Positions 1-9,796 of a DNA stretch of 33,298 bases are shown piece after piece. The stretch is taken from positions 1 to 33,298 of the forward strand of contig JALCNL010000023.1 in NCBI GenBank assembly GCA_022649055.1, read 5' to 3'. Origin of the DNA: Megasphaera sp. (GTDB lineage Bacteria > Bacillota > Negativicutes > Veillonellales > Megasphaeraceae). The position numbers and the translations under genes were made by a program. The notes below the pieces were generated by a model that saw only the letters and a program-made list of their open reading frames with translations, did no database searches and had not been told where the DNA came from. Within the stretch, counting starts at the first letter, position 1; each line of letters begins with the position of its first letter.

Positions 1-342
1 TTCTCAATTTACGAGGTAAATAAGGACAATTCTGCCAAATCCTAGTTATTGTATTAAGTATTGCTACCGTTCATACTATCCTCAAGAATATAGTGACTCC
101 CCCTTGTTCCCCATGATGTACAATCTATTTTTTAGATATCAATATAATCTATGTTGACCACAAATTAGAAAAATTGCTTTTTATCAAGGAAAAATTTCCA
201 AGCTTTCCTTTCTTTATTTTTTTGTCAAAGCTTGCGTATCAATAAATTTGCATGAGCAAAATTTAAGCGAATGGGAACAGTGATCTTGCGGGGGTAAAAC
301 TGTATAAATTTAACCTGCCTCTAGAGTGGCCGTACTATAACA
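1..342. other. No gene recognised, AT-rich left edge
   Basis: This stretch is downstream of the split nuclease gene on the minus strand. It is AT-rich with stops in all frames and I see no tRNA or convincing terminator. It could hold the continuation of the island towards its far attachment site, but nothing here supports a specific call. Confidence 0.5.
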
Positions 343-1452
343 TCAAATTGTTACGTTCGATACTGAAATTTTGCTAATTGTTATCAAGAAAAAAAACGAT
401 GCTGTAAACTTTTTATAATCCTCAACGGCTTTACGAATCTTGTCTTTAATATCAGCAAGTTTATCTTCCTCTAATATTTTGCATTCGCCAACAGTCATTG
501 CCATTCCATTTCCTAGACGAGATGGTCTTTTGAATACCTTATCATTGTGAGTCTTTTCATATTTTTCTCGTAAATAATCCCTAACTTCCGAATACATATC
601 ACTATTTCCACGTTTATCACCTTGTAAACTTGTTTTTAGACAAATACGGAAATCTACTGAATGTTCCAATATATTTATATTTTTAAATTCAAGTTGTAAG
701 TACAATTCATAAGGCATATTCCCAAAGGCTTTTGTCAAAACAGAAATTATAGCATTTGATCCACACCACATTGCATCAATACCACCTGCAGAATTAGCAA
801 CATAACCATATTTACTCCACCCCAGACCGCATTCTTTTTTTTAAAAGTTCGATTTTTGAAGATCATCATAAAATCCATAAACTTGATACCATGTCCAATT
901 TTTTACTGCTTCTGTTTTAAATTCTTGTGCTCTTTTTTCAAAATCATCTAGAAATTCATAATAGTCTTGCCAAATTTGATTTTTTATTTTTTCTTTAAAC
1001 GGGTTTAAGATTTCAAGCATGGTTGATCGATCAATTATTTCGTACCCTGCATCTTGTATTGCTGAATAATCATTCTGAAATCCTATCTTATAATACAATC
1101 CTTTAACTTTAAAACCTTTATCTGTAAATTCATCTTCAATTTCTTTTGTGTACCTATGCAACTGATCATTATGTTCTTCTGTATAGGTTTTATCCTCAAT
1201 GATCAATTCGTATTTTTCATTAATAGTAATCAATGCATCAATATGTTTATACTGTTTGTTAATTTTAATTTTATTAATTGTTTCATTCTCTAGTGCAGGT
1301 ATAGCAGTACAAAGGAATTTCCGTGCACAGGATTGTAAATGGGAATCTTTTTCGGCAGTAGAATCAGCAAAAGAAATCAACCAACAAAGAAAAGCATCTT
1401 GTGATAATTCACTTGTTGCATAAGTAAATAAATTGTTCTGTAGTTTCTCCAT
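343..1452 (-). pseudogene. PD-(D/E)XK nuclease family gene interrupted by an in-frame TAA
   Basis: The upstream part (841-1452, 203 residues) has the N-terminal ELSQDAFLCWLI signature and a nuclease core of the PDDEXK_4 (PF14281) type: D72 in the HIDAL strand, then E86-D87-K88 in IIEDKT, which fit D...ExK. The start at 1452 follows an AAAGGA Shine-Dalgarno. The reading frame stops at TAA (841-843) just before an A-run, yet the same frame continues without further stops through KKECGLGWSKYGYVANSAGG and on to 343, giving a 370-codon frame in all. I infer one ancestral gene broken by a nonsense change, since homologues of this style are usually about 350-400 residues. The catalytic core is intact, so the short product might still be active. 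The downstream part has a possible internal ATG at 771 behind AGGTGG. Its place beside restriction genes suggests a defence role. Confidence 0.68.
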
Positions 1453-1518
1453 GTTATACGTCCTTTCTCTTCAATAAACGTATTGCTTTAACTGTCCAAA
1501 AATTATCCGCACCGTTTT

Positions 1519-1911
1519 CTAAAAAACAGCATCATAGACAGCTTTATATGCTTGTTGAAGTCCCTTAACCGCAATTATTATTTCAGTAATCTTATCATTA
1601 GATAAAGAAAATTGATTTGTCATAACATCTAGAATTTCTTTTTCCTCGTTACTGAGCTTTTCGTCACAGATAATCATGCCATAGATTTCAAAATAAACGA
1701 TTTTTTGAATATCAACTGACTGGCCCCCAAAATATTGTAGAAGATGTTCAATAGTATCAGTATCAGGAATTTCGTCTATACCTAGTTCTAGTTTATAATT
1801 ATTAACCACTTCCTGTTCATCTTCCGTATATGCGTGATCACTATTAGCTACTTTATAAACAAGTTCAATAAATTTTCTCTTTGCTTCCTCTGTCAATACG
1901 TGTAAAAACAT
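1519..1911 (-). CDS. TerB-like (tellurite-resistance-type) protein
   Basis: 130 residues. The start at 1911 is chosen because GGGAGGTAG lies 5 bp upstream; a longer frame to 1950 has no such site and would overlap the preceding gene. The protein is all-helical with an acidic pattern (KVANSDHAYTEDEQ near the N-terminus, IICDEKLSNEEKEIL in the second half), which is the two-repeat layout of TerB/DjlA-N domains. In this family the paired acidic helices can bind metal and the domain often sits in phage-defence or stress modules near membranes. It is the last gene of a three-gene unit with the 455- and 282-residue proteins. The TerB call is by pattern; no fusion partner is present. Confidence 0.6.
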   Translation of the reverse strand: MFLHVLTEEAKRKFIELVYKVANSDHAYTEDEQEVVNNYKLELGIDEIPDTDTIEHLLQYFGGQSVDIQKIVYFEIYGMIICDEKLSNEEKEILDVMTNQFSLSNDKITEIIIAVKGLQQAYKAVYDAVF

Positions 1912-1930
1912 AAAAACTACCTCCCATTTA

Positions 1931-3298
1931 TTAACTAAAAAATGATTCATAATCTTTCTCAGATTTCATTATTTTATCTTCAGCTACGCCCATTGATTTA
2001 GCCAATTCCGCTGATTGCCTTATCCTTGTTTCGGAATCGATCGTCTTATTTAATGAAATATCGATGCTTATATGCTTTTCTGTGTACTCTTTCTGGACCG
2101 TTATTACTAATTCTTGTAACAGCTTTTGATTTGTAGCATTAGTAACCTGAATGCGATCATAAAATTCTCTAATCAATTTTTTTTCATTTGGAGTCTGTAG
2201 ATCATATAGAAGCCAATCCGTTATTTGTTTCAAACACTCTTTCACTACAGGACCATAGCGTATTATCATTTCTTGAACTACTAACATCAGTAACCGAGCC
2301 CACGCAATATAATTTAAATGAAGAATAAAATAAACAACATTTTCACCATGAACCAGTGCCCGTACTTCTGCATCAGTAGCATCTATTAAACAAAACGTTG
2401 CATTACCAACAATCAACATAATTCGTAAATCCGCATGTTTTGTGGTTGGCAGGCAATCACCCCAATCATTTCCTTTATCATAATGAAAACGCCATGCCCA
2501 AAGAGCACGGATTAGTAATTCTTCAATAACAACTGGTATCGCCATTGCCCCGGCAAAGCGCAAATCATATCCGTTTTGAAATACCTTTGTCATAACGGTA
2601 GCGAAATCATTGCGATACGGTCCGACTTGAAAACTACCAAAATCACACATTTGAAATAATTCCATAAATGGGATCGAAACGCCACTTCCCCGACCGTTTT
2701 CAGAAATACGCCCCCCAGAAGAGCCTGCCATATCTGACATAATATGCCCCAACCAGTTGCAAAATCCCGAAAAAATTTTTGCAACAAAATTTTTCCCTTT
2801 TAGAGGCGATTCTGTATCGGCGGTATCAATGCGAATCAATTGCCCATCTGATAAAAAGCTTGATGTATTCATAAATTGATCCAAAATAGAAAAAAATAAA
2901 CCTATTGGATCCGGTGAATGCGAGAGCGATTTAAAATGATGATTCTTGGGTGTCATCTGGAACGTATCATCAACATCAGCCATAGAAACCTGATCATAAT
3001 TTACAGGGAACTCTCGTTCTAAAAAACCAATTGCTGAAGCAATGCTATTTTCATTATCAGGTTTTGGTGACCATCCACATAATGAAGCAAACTTTTTTAC
3101 TAGGCCATCAGCAGCAACATCACTGATCTTACCTAGTTGACTATTACCCGGCATACCAACGAATATACTATCAATAATGCCTGCTACTGCTCCACAAAAG
3201 ACTGCAATCATGTAGTCATACTTATCACAAGATGCATCCTTCCATTCTTCTTCTTTTACAATCACAGAGGATGATAAATCTTTAGTCAATTTTTTCAC
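1931..3298 (-). CDS. Unknown protein, middle gene of TerB-linked three-gene unit
   Basis: 455 residues, family not recognised. It starts with GTG at 3298 inside the end of the upstream gene (17-bp overlap), so translation is probably coupled. The nearest purine-rich site is weak; an alternative start is the ATG 29 codons in. Hydrophobic segments are visible near residues 29-48 (MIAVFCGAVAGIIDSIFVGM) and around the FAGAMAIPVVIEELLIRALW stretch, followed by FCLIDATDAEVRALVHG and a run of aliphatic residues with IAWARLLMLVVQEMI. The C-terminal 100 residues look helical and charged. It may therefore be membrane-associated. The downstream TerB-like gene starts 19 bp after its stop. I see no nuclease, kinase or NTPase motif. 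Its job is best guessed from the company it keeps: a membrane glycine-zipper protein and TerB. Confidence 0.6.
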   Translation of the reverse strand: MKKLTKDLSSSVIVKEEEWKDASCDKYDYMIAVFCGAVAGIIDSIFVGMPGNSQLGKISDVAADGLVKKFASLCGWSPKPDNENSIASAIGFLEREFPVNYDQVSMADVDDTFQMTPKNHHFKSLSHSPDPIGLFFSILDQFMNTSSFLSDGQLIRIDTADTESPLKGKNFVAKIFSGFCNWLGHIMSDMAGSSGGRISENGRGSGVSIPFMELFQMCDFGSFQVGPYRNDFATVMTKVFQNGYDLRFAGAMAIPVVIEELLIRALWAWRFHYDKGNDWGDCLPTTKHADLRIMLIVGNATFCLIDATDAEVRALVHGENVVYFILHLNYIAWARLLMLVVQEMIIRYGPVVKECLKQITDWLLYDLQTPNEKKLIREFYDRIQVTNATNQKLLQELVITVQKEYTEKHISIDISLNKTIDSETRIRQSAELAKSMGVAEDKIMKSEKDYESFFS

Positions 3299-4130
3299 CC
3301 ATATATTTCGATAATGATTCAGCTATATTATTCATAATCATAAAGTTATGCTTATCATCAGTTGAAAATTCATGATGATCATACATATGGCGAGAAACAA
3401 AATTATCTAGAATATCACAAATACCTGATTGAAGTTCATCTGTAATTTTTGCATGTAGTTGATCAATTTTGATAATTTCTTTTTTATTTTTCTCAGTTTT
3501 TGATTGTATCTCTCTAGTTTTTTCCTCAGCTTCTTTAGCAATTTTTTTATTTTTACTGCTAGCCATTAATCCTCCACCAATTATGCCAATTCCTCCAATG
3601 GCCCAACCCACAGGACCAGCCATAGCCAACAAAGCTTCTCCTGCAGCCATACCGCCACCACCAGCGACTAACGCACCACCTCCCAACCAAGCTAATGCTG
3701 CATTTGTTGCAGCTACTCCACTTAATGTACCAATTGCAGCACCCGTAGACGCTGTACCAAATGTTGTAGCTACCGCCATTGCAGCAGATGGTCCAAAAGC
3801 TGCTACTCCAGCACCAGCTAACGCACCACCTCCCATCATCTCTTTTGTTATAGTATCATCATCTTCACTTTGCTTTTTAATATCATCTATTGCTGAATCA
3901 AATTTTTGTAAACGAATTTCGATTACCCCTAATATTTTTTCAATATCATATGGTTTATTTCTTATTGCTCGAACATAGTCACGAAATTCGACTAATACAT
4001 TTCTTGCTTCCATACGTTTACTATGCAATACTTGTGCTTTTTGAATCACATTCTCAAACACTGCCTTATGTTGATATCCAGCACTTTGCAACGCTGCCAA
4101 AGCTACGTTTTTGTACTCTGAATTAAACAT
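3282..4130 (-). CDS. Coiled-coil protein with central glycine-zipper membrane region
   Basis: 282 residues; the start at 4130 follows GGAGGGAG. Residues 1 to about 95 are helical and charged. Residues of about 98-190 form a Gly/Ala-rich hydrophobic region full of GxxxG spacing (for example GGGALAGAGVAAFG, ATNAALAWLGGGALVAGGGG and GWAIGGIGIIGGGL). This is followed by a Lys/Glu-rich coiled coil from about 195 and a helical tail ending near 282. Glycine zippers of this size are typical of proteins that oligomerise in membranes, including pore formers; that is family-level knowledge, not proof here. It is the first gene of the unit and overlaps the next by 17 bp. A toxin-like or membrane-remodelling role is inference. 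Confidence 0.62.
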   Translation of the reverse strand: MFNSEYKNVALAALQSAGYQHKAVFENVIQKAQVLHSKRMEARNVLVEFRDYVRAIRNKPYDIEKILGVIEIRLQKFDSAIDDIKKQSEDDDTITKEMMGGGALAGAGVAAFGPSAAMAVATTFGTASTGAAIGTLSGVAATNAALAWLGGGALVAGGGGMAAGEALLAMAGPVGWAIGGIGIIGGGLMASSKNKKIAKEAEEKTREIQSKTEKNKKEIIKIDQLHAKITDELQSGICDILDNFVSRHMYDHHEFSTDDKHNFMIMNNIAESLSKYMGEKID

Positions 4131-4140
4131 ACAATCAAAT

Positions 4141-4196
4141 CTCCCTCCATATTTATAATTTATCGAAATTAAAGCATAAAATTGACAACTTGTCCT
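4141..4196 (-). promoter_or_regulatory. Possible internal promoter for the TerB-linked unit
   Basis: On the minus strand TTGTCA (complement of 4183-4188) is followed after 18 bp by GATAAA (4159-4164), then the GGAGGGAG ribosome site of the 282-residue gene. The -35 is part of an 11-bp palindrome GACAACTTGTC (4184-4194), a possible operator. The gap between the Res stop and the next gene (66 bp) is the widest in this gene run, which supports separate transcription. The -10 match is only 4 of 6. Confidence 0.3.
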
Positions 4197-7163
4197 TTAT
4201 ATGTGCCGTTCCATAAACTCATCAAAGTCATCCGCGCATTCAAAGTGATCATCTTCACCCAATGCTTGAAAATGAGCTTTACCACAGTTAATTTTTGCCT
4301 GTTCTGTCGGCCTTAGTGCGGCAGAACTCATATTACCTTTTGTTTCCAAAACAAAGTAAAGTTTTTTTTCTCCTTCTATGTTGAGGAGTACCGCCCAGTC
4401 CGGGTTATAAGAACCTAGCGGCGTAGAAATTTTAAACCAATCTGGAAGCTTAGCATACAATTCCACATCTTTATTTTGTTCAAAACGCGTAGCAAAATCT
4501 TTTTCGTTTTCGCTGTCATAAACAACATAGTTAAACAGCGAACGGCTACTTTGTATCATGTTTTGTTCTAGATATCCTGATAATTCTTTCGTCTGGAATA
4601 ATTCTTGTGCATAGTAAGCATCGTCACCAATTTTAATATATTTGATACCATCAACAATCATGCGTTCCATGACGGAGCGAATAATTGTCGCCGTAGCATC
4701 CATAAATGTCTGCGGATTCTTCTTAAACAAGTCGAGACGATCACATTTCAATAACAGCCGCACTAATGTCTTTCGAGTTAAGTTTGTTTCATTTTGCAAG
4801 TATGTCAGAATATCTGGTAACGGCGCATCACTTTTGGTAGCATAAACTGTGCGGTGTTCCGTCTCTATTGCATCAATTCCCGATTCTTTAACTGACAAAT
4901 CAGCTTTCCTATAAATCAATTTACTAGAACTTACTGCTAAGTCACTGCGAATGGCATCACAACATTTTTGTATCAGTTCTTCTGTATTGAAACGAACGCG
5001 ATATGTCGTCTTCCACTTAATTTTATCCCACAAGGCTTTAAAATCTTCGTTGAGGAATATTTCCTTGTTGAGATGAACTGCCCGTTTTTTATCGGCGTTG
5101 CGAATTTGTAATTTCCCGGCAGCCTTCTTGCAAATAGCTTCGACCTGCGGTGCCAACTGTGCCATCCCCAATGGCAAATTCAACGTATGTTCCCACAAAG
5201 CCGTGCGCAAGCCATTCTGAATAACTCCGGTAGCGGAAATATAACCTTCCTTCACAAACAATTCGTAAATCTGCTTAGAACTATCCACACCTAATGGTAC
5301 AAATGTACCATCGGTTTGCAATACAGATACATTTGTAAACATATGGGATTCCAGCACACCAAACCGTATACCATCATCTTCGTATTCTTTTTGCAGTTTA
5401 TCAGCAAAATCATTATAGCTTTCGTTGGCCATAACAGTCAGACGATTAATAGTAAAACCATGTTGTCGTTCACCGTTCTGATTTACACAAAGTCGCATGC
5501 CACGGCCAATTTCCTGACGTTTTTTTACTTCACTTTGTGTTTCATTAAGTGTACATATCTGAAAAACATTGGGGTTATCCCAACCTTCCCGCAACGCAGA
5601 ATGAGAAAAAATAAAACGGAGCGGGTTTTCAAAGGACAGCAACTTTTCTTTTTCTTTCATAATCAAATTATATTCTGATTCATCGGCGTTCGTTTTACCA
5701 CTAGTGTCTTTTACATGCTTCTTATTATCAATGGAAAAATATCCACCATGGGCCTGTTCCGCGTCGTCCATACCGTTATGTATTTCCTTAAATAAGCTAT
5801 TGTATTTCGGTTTACGAATTAGCTCCTTATAATTTTTTTCAAAAAGTTTAGCATAAATACCCTTTTGAGGTACACCGTCCTTATCATAATAACGATAATT
5901 AGCCACACGGTCGATAAAAAACAAACTGAGAACTTTAATACCCTTCGGATTCAAAATAACTTCCTTGTCCAAATGTTCCTCGATAGTTTTACGAATTTGC
6001 TGTTCTTTCAAAAGTAACTCATCTATATCACCAACAGCTTTTCCTATGCGTAATATATCAGACTTGCTGGTAAAATCCACATATTCGTCGCCTTGCCCAC
6101 AATAAATATCATTAACGATATAACCGTCATATATGTCACGATAACCTGAAAGTTCATAAAAATCGTCACCTTGTCGTACTGTAACTGCCGTACGTTTAAT
6201 ACTATTGCGTCCCTTTTTATCAATCACAATTTTAGCAGTAATTGGACTTTTCTTATTGTTTACTGATTGGAGCTGCATGTAGGCCTCGTTATGGGAATCT
6301 TTCGATTCAAAACCAGCTACTTCAATTTCTTTGACAAGTTGTAAGTTATAACTGTCTATTGCATTTAACTTATATACGAGGTTATGCTTTTCAACATGAG
6401 TTGCAGAATAACGGAAAATTACTAATGGATTCAAAGAAGCAATAGCGTCTTTTGATTTTGGCGTAGTATCAACAGATTGTGGTTCATCAATAATGACAAT
6501 AGGATTTGTTTCTTGGATAAGTTCAATGGGGCGTAAACCATTTAGTTTTTCTGTAGTACGATGAATGAGATTTGCTTTGTCTTCTTTTGTTGGATCTTCA
6601 AAACTCTTACGAAAAGCATCAATATTAATAATCATAATCTGTACAGTATCACTAGTAGCAAATTCACGGATTCTATTCAGACGACCGCTGTCGTAAATAA
6701 AATAATCATAGGTCAAATTATCATACAAGTTTGCAAAATGGTTCTTCGTGATTTGTAGTGTCTTAAAAACGCCTTCTTTAATAGGGATGGACGGCACTAC
6801 AATAATAAACTTCGTGAATCCGTATCGCTTATTTAATTCCAATATGGAACGGATATATACATAAGTCTTACCAGTACCTGTTTCCATTTCAATATCAAAA
6901 TCCAGTCGGTTATCTGCCAGATGTTCTGACGGAGCCAGTTCATTACGTATTTGCACTGCTCGTAAGTTTTCTAAAATATCTTCTGGCAATAGCTCCAAAC
7001 GATTGCCAATACCAACATGAACTTCACCTAATTCCATTTCTCGTGACATATAATCGGAAATCGAAAAATTTGCTTTTTGTATAGATTGTCCTTGAAACAA
7101 GTCGACAACAGCTTGTACCGCATTTTCCTGATAGGATAATTGCGAATCAAATTGTAATTTCAT
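4197..7163 (-). CDS. res: Type III restriction enzyme Res subunit
   Basis: 988 residues, normal for type III Res. The SF2 helicase motifs are in order: Walker A GTGKT at 96-100 (METGTGKTYVYIRS), DEPQ at 226-229, SAT at 253-255, then REGWDNPNVF and the arginine-finger motif QEIGRGMRLCV. The C-terminus carries a PD-(D/E)XK endonuclease: NPDWAV with D922, then E940 and K942 in VLETKG. In this family Res works with Mod, translocates or slides after ATP hydrolysis and cuts beside unmodified sites in inverted orientation. All key residues appear intact. It starts at ATG 7163, 14 bp after mod, with a purine-rich ribosome site. Confidence 0.95.
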   Translation of the reverse strand: MKLQFDSQLSYQENAVQAVVDLFQGQSIQKANFSISDYMSREMELGEVHVGIGNRLELLPEDILENLRAVQIRNELAPSEHLADNRLDFDIEMETGTGKTYVYIRSILELNKRYGFTKFIIVVPSIPIKEGVFKTLQITKNHFANLYDNLTYDYFIYDSGRLNRIREFATSDTVQIMIINIDAFRKSFEDPTKEDKANLIHRTTEKLNGLRPIELIQETNPIVIIDEPQSVDTTPKSKDAIASLNPLVIFRYSATHVEKHNLVYKLNAIDSYNLQLVKEIEVAGFESKDSHNEAYMQLQSVNNKKSPITAKIVIDKKGRNSIKRTAVTVRQGDDFYELSGYRDIYDGYIVNDIYCGQGDEYVDFTSKSDILRIGKAVGDIDELLLKEQQIRKTIEEHLDKEVILNPKGIKVLSLFFIDRVANYRYYDKDGVPQKGIYAKLFEKNYKELIRKPKYNSLFKEIHNGMDDAEQAHGGYFSIDNKKHVKDTSGKTNADESEYNLIMKEKEKLLSFENPLRFIFSHSALREGWDNPNVFQICTLNETQSEVKKRQEIGRGMRLCVNQNGERQHGFTINRLTVMANESYNDFADKLQKEYEDDGIRFGVLESHMFTNVSVLQTDGTFVPLGVDSSKQIYELFVKEGYISATGVIQNGLRTALWEHTLNLPLGMAQLAPQVEAICKKAAGKLQIRNADKKRAVHLNKEIFLNEDFKALWDKIKWKTTYRVRFNTEELIQKCCDAIRSDLAVSSSKLIYRKADLSVKESGIDAIETEHRTVYATKSDAPLPDILTYLQNETNLTRKTLVRLLLKCDRLDLFKKNPQTFMDATATIIRSVMERMIVDGIKYIKIGDDAYYAQELFQTKELSGYLEQNMIQSSRSLFNYVVYDSENEKDFATRFEQNKDVELYAKLPDWFKISTPLGSYNPDWAVLLNIEGEKKLYFVLETKGNMSSAALRPTEQAKINCGKAHFQALGEDDHFECADDFDEFMERHI

Positions 7164-7177
7164 TATCCCATTTCCCC

Positions 7178-9052
7178 CTAAATCGTCGTGAAAGCGTCTT
7201 TATCAAGACCAGCATTCTTCAAGATTTCCTTACTATTCGTTTTCGTCTGATCATCAATAAAGCCATTATCGTAAAATACTACTTTCCAAGTTTCCGGCTG
7301 ATATTCCTTTTTTAAAGAAGTCATTCCTTCTGCTACATCTAGTGTAATATTCGTATCCAAACAAATCATGAGCGCCCCATCACCAATAACATAAACTTTC
7401 TTACCATTAACATCATGTTCGACAATCGGATATGTCAGGCTCAAACCCATCTTCAATATAATTTCATAAACAACATCCATCTCAGAGCGACCAGCAACAA
7501 TATTGTCAACCGCAAATTCTAAAGCGGTATTTAATGTATCAGCATCAGCCTGCCATTTTTTGATATTGGATGTATCAAGTTTGAAATTTTTGAATCCTAT
7601 ATCTACGTTGTTACTCTTCTGTGGATTTTCTGTTTTTATTTGTTCCCCTGTAAGACGAATACGCTCTTTACCGATTTCACAAATATTTTTAAACCCACGT
7701 TTATATGCATCAGAAGATGAATCTGTTTGTTCTGGTAATTGTACCATAATATATCTACATTTATTTGAGTTTTGTTTATTAAAATACATAAGAGCATCGG
7801 CAGCCGTTGCTGAGCCAGAAAAAAAATCAAGAATAGTATCATCATCTTTCACATTTGCCATTTTTAGAAATCTTTCTATCAGAGTAGGTGATTTAGTATA
7901 ATCAAACGGCACAAAACCAAATAAAGTTTTTATTGCATCAGTTCCATTTTCTATATTATCAATCCATGTATTAAATTTTTTTGTCTTTTCTGCTCCCACT
8001 TGTGGCTCATAAATTTTTTCGTATGGAATCCATGACCCATCCTTTTGTTTAACAAATTCTATAATACATTGATCCTCTGCATTTTTCATGGTTTCTTTTC
8101 CCCAACGCCAACGGCCTTCTGTATTAGCATCTAACATTGGGTAAACATCACTTCCATCAGGTGCTTTGATAGGATAATACAGATTAGGTCTATTTTCTCG
8201 ACGGCTATTAGAACCCCATTTTCTTAACAATTGAGTTTTATAATTTTTTCCAGAAATAGTGTCATATTTTGGATAAGTATCTTCACTTTTCGTTTCTTCA
8301 CCTGCTACAAAATTATCGATTGATTTTGCATAGCATAGTATATACTCATGAATAATTGCAAAATATTTGCTATCTTGTCTTCCACCTCTTCCCTTCCAAT
8401 TTATTTGCGCTACAAAATTATTTTCTCCAAAAATTTCATTGCAGATTGATTTTAAATTTGATTGTTCATTATCATCTATACTAATAAAAATAACGCCATC
8501 CTCTGATAATAAGTTTCTTGCCAGTCTTAACCTCGGAAACATCATAGTTAACCAATTAGTATGATATCTACCACTAGTTTCCGTATTTGTGCCTATCACA
8601 TTTCCATGATTATCCACTTGACCAGTAATTTTTTTATAATTTTCAATACTGTCTTTAAAATTATCTTGATAAACAAAATCATGTCCCGTATTGTATGGCG
8701 GATCAATATATATCATTTTTATTTTATTATGATAACTTTTCTGCAATAATTTCAGAACTTCCAGATTATCGCCCTCGATGTACAGGTTTTGCGTTGTATC
8801 CCAATCTTTACTTTCTTCTTTACAAGGCCGTAATGTTCCCACAGAAGGAGTCTGAGACAAGCACAATGATTTTCCCTTTCCATTCCAGGTAAAATTATAC
8901 CGTTCTGTGCTATCATCAACATAGTCGCCAAGCAATTGTTTTAATTTATCAAAATCTACTTTCCCCTCCTCAAACGCTTCCGGAAAAAGTTGCTTCATGC
9001 TTTCTATATTTTCTGCCTTGATATCTAAGGTTTTACCATCTAACTGTGCCAC
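7178..9052 (-). CDS. mod: Type III site-specific DNA methyltransferase Mod
   Basis: 624 residues. It has motif IV DPPY at 117-120 (YIDPPYNTG) before the AdoMet-binding motif I (ILDFFSGSATAADAL, 407-421). This is the beta-class order of type III Mod enzymes, which methylate adenine N6. The stretch between, about residues 220-390, is the likely target-recognition domain and sets the specificity. Translation starts with GTG at 9052, chosen for AGGAGG 9 bp upstream. A 14-bp gap separates it from res. Motif I reads FSGSA where FxGxG is usual, a common tolerated variant. Mod both protects the host and, as a dimer, directs Res to the site. Confidence 0.94.
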   Translation of the reverse strand: MAQLDGKTLDIKAENIESMKQLFPEAFEEGKVDFDKLKQLLGDYVDDSTERYNFTWNGKGKSLCLSQTPSVGTLRPCKEESKDWDTTQNLYIEGDNLEVLKLLQKSYHNKIKMIYIDPPYNTGHDFVYQDNFKDSIENYKKITGQVDNHGNVIGTNTETSGRYHTNWLTMMFPRLRLARNLLSEDGVIFISIDDNEQSNLKSICNEIFGENNFVAQINWKGRGGRQDSKYFAIIHEYILCYAKSIDNFVAGEETKSEDTYPKYDTISGKNYKTQLLRKWGSNSRRENRPNLYYPIKAPDGSDVYPMLDANTEGRWRWGKETMKNAEDQCIIEFVKQKDGSWIPYEKIYEPQVGAEKTKKFNTWIDNIENGTDAIKTLFGFVPFDYTKSPTLIERFLKMANVKDDDTILDFFSGSATAADALMYFNKQNSNKCRYIMVQLPEQTDSSSDAYKRGFKNICEIGKERIRLTGEQIKTENPQKSNNVDIGFKNFKLDTSNIKKWQADADTLNTALEFAVDNIVAGRSEMDVVYEIILKMGLSLTYPIVEHDVNGKKVYVIGDGALMICLDTNITLDVAEGMTSLKKEYQPETWKVVFYDNGFIDDQTKTNSKEILKNAGLDKDAFTTI

Positions 9053-9065
9053 GTATTCAAACCTC

Positions 9066-9788
9066 CTAGTTTAATTTTTGTAATATATCTTCTTTTTCCT
9101 GACATAATTTCCTGATTTGCATATTTAATTCCACCTTGCGGTTGAACTGCGTTTCCTTTTTTAATCTGCCTCGTAATTTGGCCAATCGTTCATCAATAAC
9201 AACTACCTTTGTCTGTATCACCCGTGCAATCTCACCTGAAACATGAACTTCGTGACCTACCAATGTTGCCGCGCGGAAACAATTCACGATATTGTACATA
9301 TCGCTGTAAGTATCATAGAAATTCGTTGTCCGTAGATGTTGCAAGGATAGATGATGCCACAATGTATCATTTGATTGCAGCCAAGCAACAGATATGAGTT
9401 GATTAAGAACGTTTTTGTTAGTATCTGCCTTATTTTTAGTATAAGTCGCTAACCACAACTGATATACATTCGTATAGTGAAATATTAATACCACCGGATA
9501 GGGAATACTACGTAAGATAAGTTCTGCTAACCGTTCTATTTTATACTGTTCACGAAGTACAACTTCCATAACTTCAATTTCCGGATATTCTCTTTCTTCA
9601 TCAGTGTACGGCTGAATATTGCAATTTTCCCATTTAAGAGAATATTGCCATATGATTTTATCTACTACTCGGCTAAATAAGTTTTCATCGGCACAGTTCA
9701 TAGCTATATTTTTAAAAAACTGCTTCTTGAATACTGTTTTCCCAACGGCTGCTTTTAAAGGCATGTGCATTTGTTTATAAATATCCAT
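9066..9788 (-). CDS. DUF4391 domain protein
   Basis: 240 residues. The N-terminal MPLKAAVGKTVFKKQFF, the central IPYPVVLIFHYTNVYQLWLATY strands and a C-terminal charged coiled coil (about 190-240) match the general pattern of DUF4391, a family known mainly as a neighbour of SNF2-like helicases and type III-like restriction genes. Its biochemical role is not known to me. The middle strands resemble a restriction-endonuclease-like fold in hydrophobic pattern, but I see no clear D...ExK. It lies 8 bp after the helicase and 13 bp before mod, so it is surely cotranscribed and probably a structural or adaptor subunit of the same system. Confidence 0.78.
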   Translation of the reverse strand: MDIYKQMHMPLKAAVGKTVFKKQFFKNIAMNCADENLFSRVVDKIIWQYSLKWENCNIQPYTDEEREYPEIEVMEVVLREQYKIERLAELILRSIPYPVVLIFHYTNVYQLWLATYTKNKADTNKNVLNQLISVAWLQSNDTLWHHLSLQHLRTTNFYDTYSDMYNIVNCFRAATLVGHEVHVSGEIARVIQTKVVVIDERLAKLRGRLKKETQFNRKVELNMQIRKLCQEKEDILQKLN

Positions 9789-9796
9789 AGGCTACC

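Noticed and set aside
343-771. Independent small gene
   Set aside because: It continues the frame of the nuclease gene across one stop codon, and the residues between are open, so it is treated as the broken C-terminal part.
3469-3978. Long plus-strand open frame rich in Pro/Ala
   Set aside because: It is the complement of the glycine-zipper region of the minus-strand gene; it has no ribosome site and low-complexity composition.
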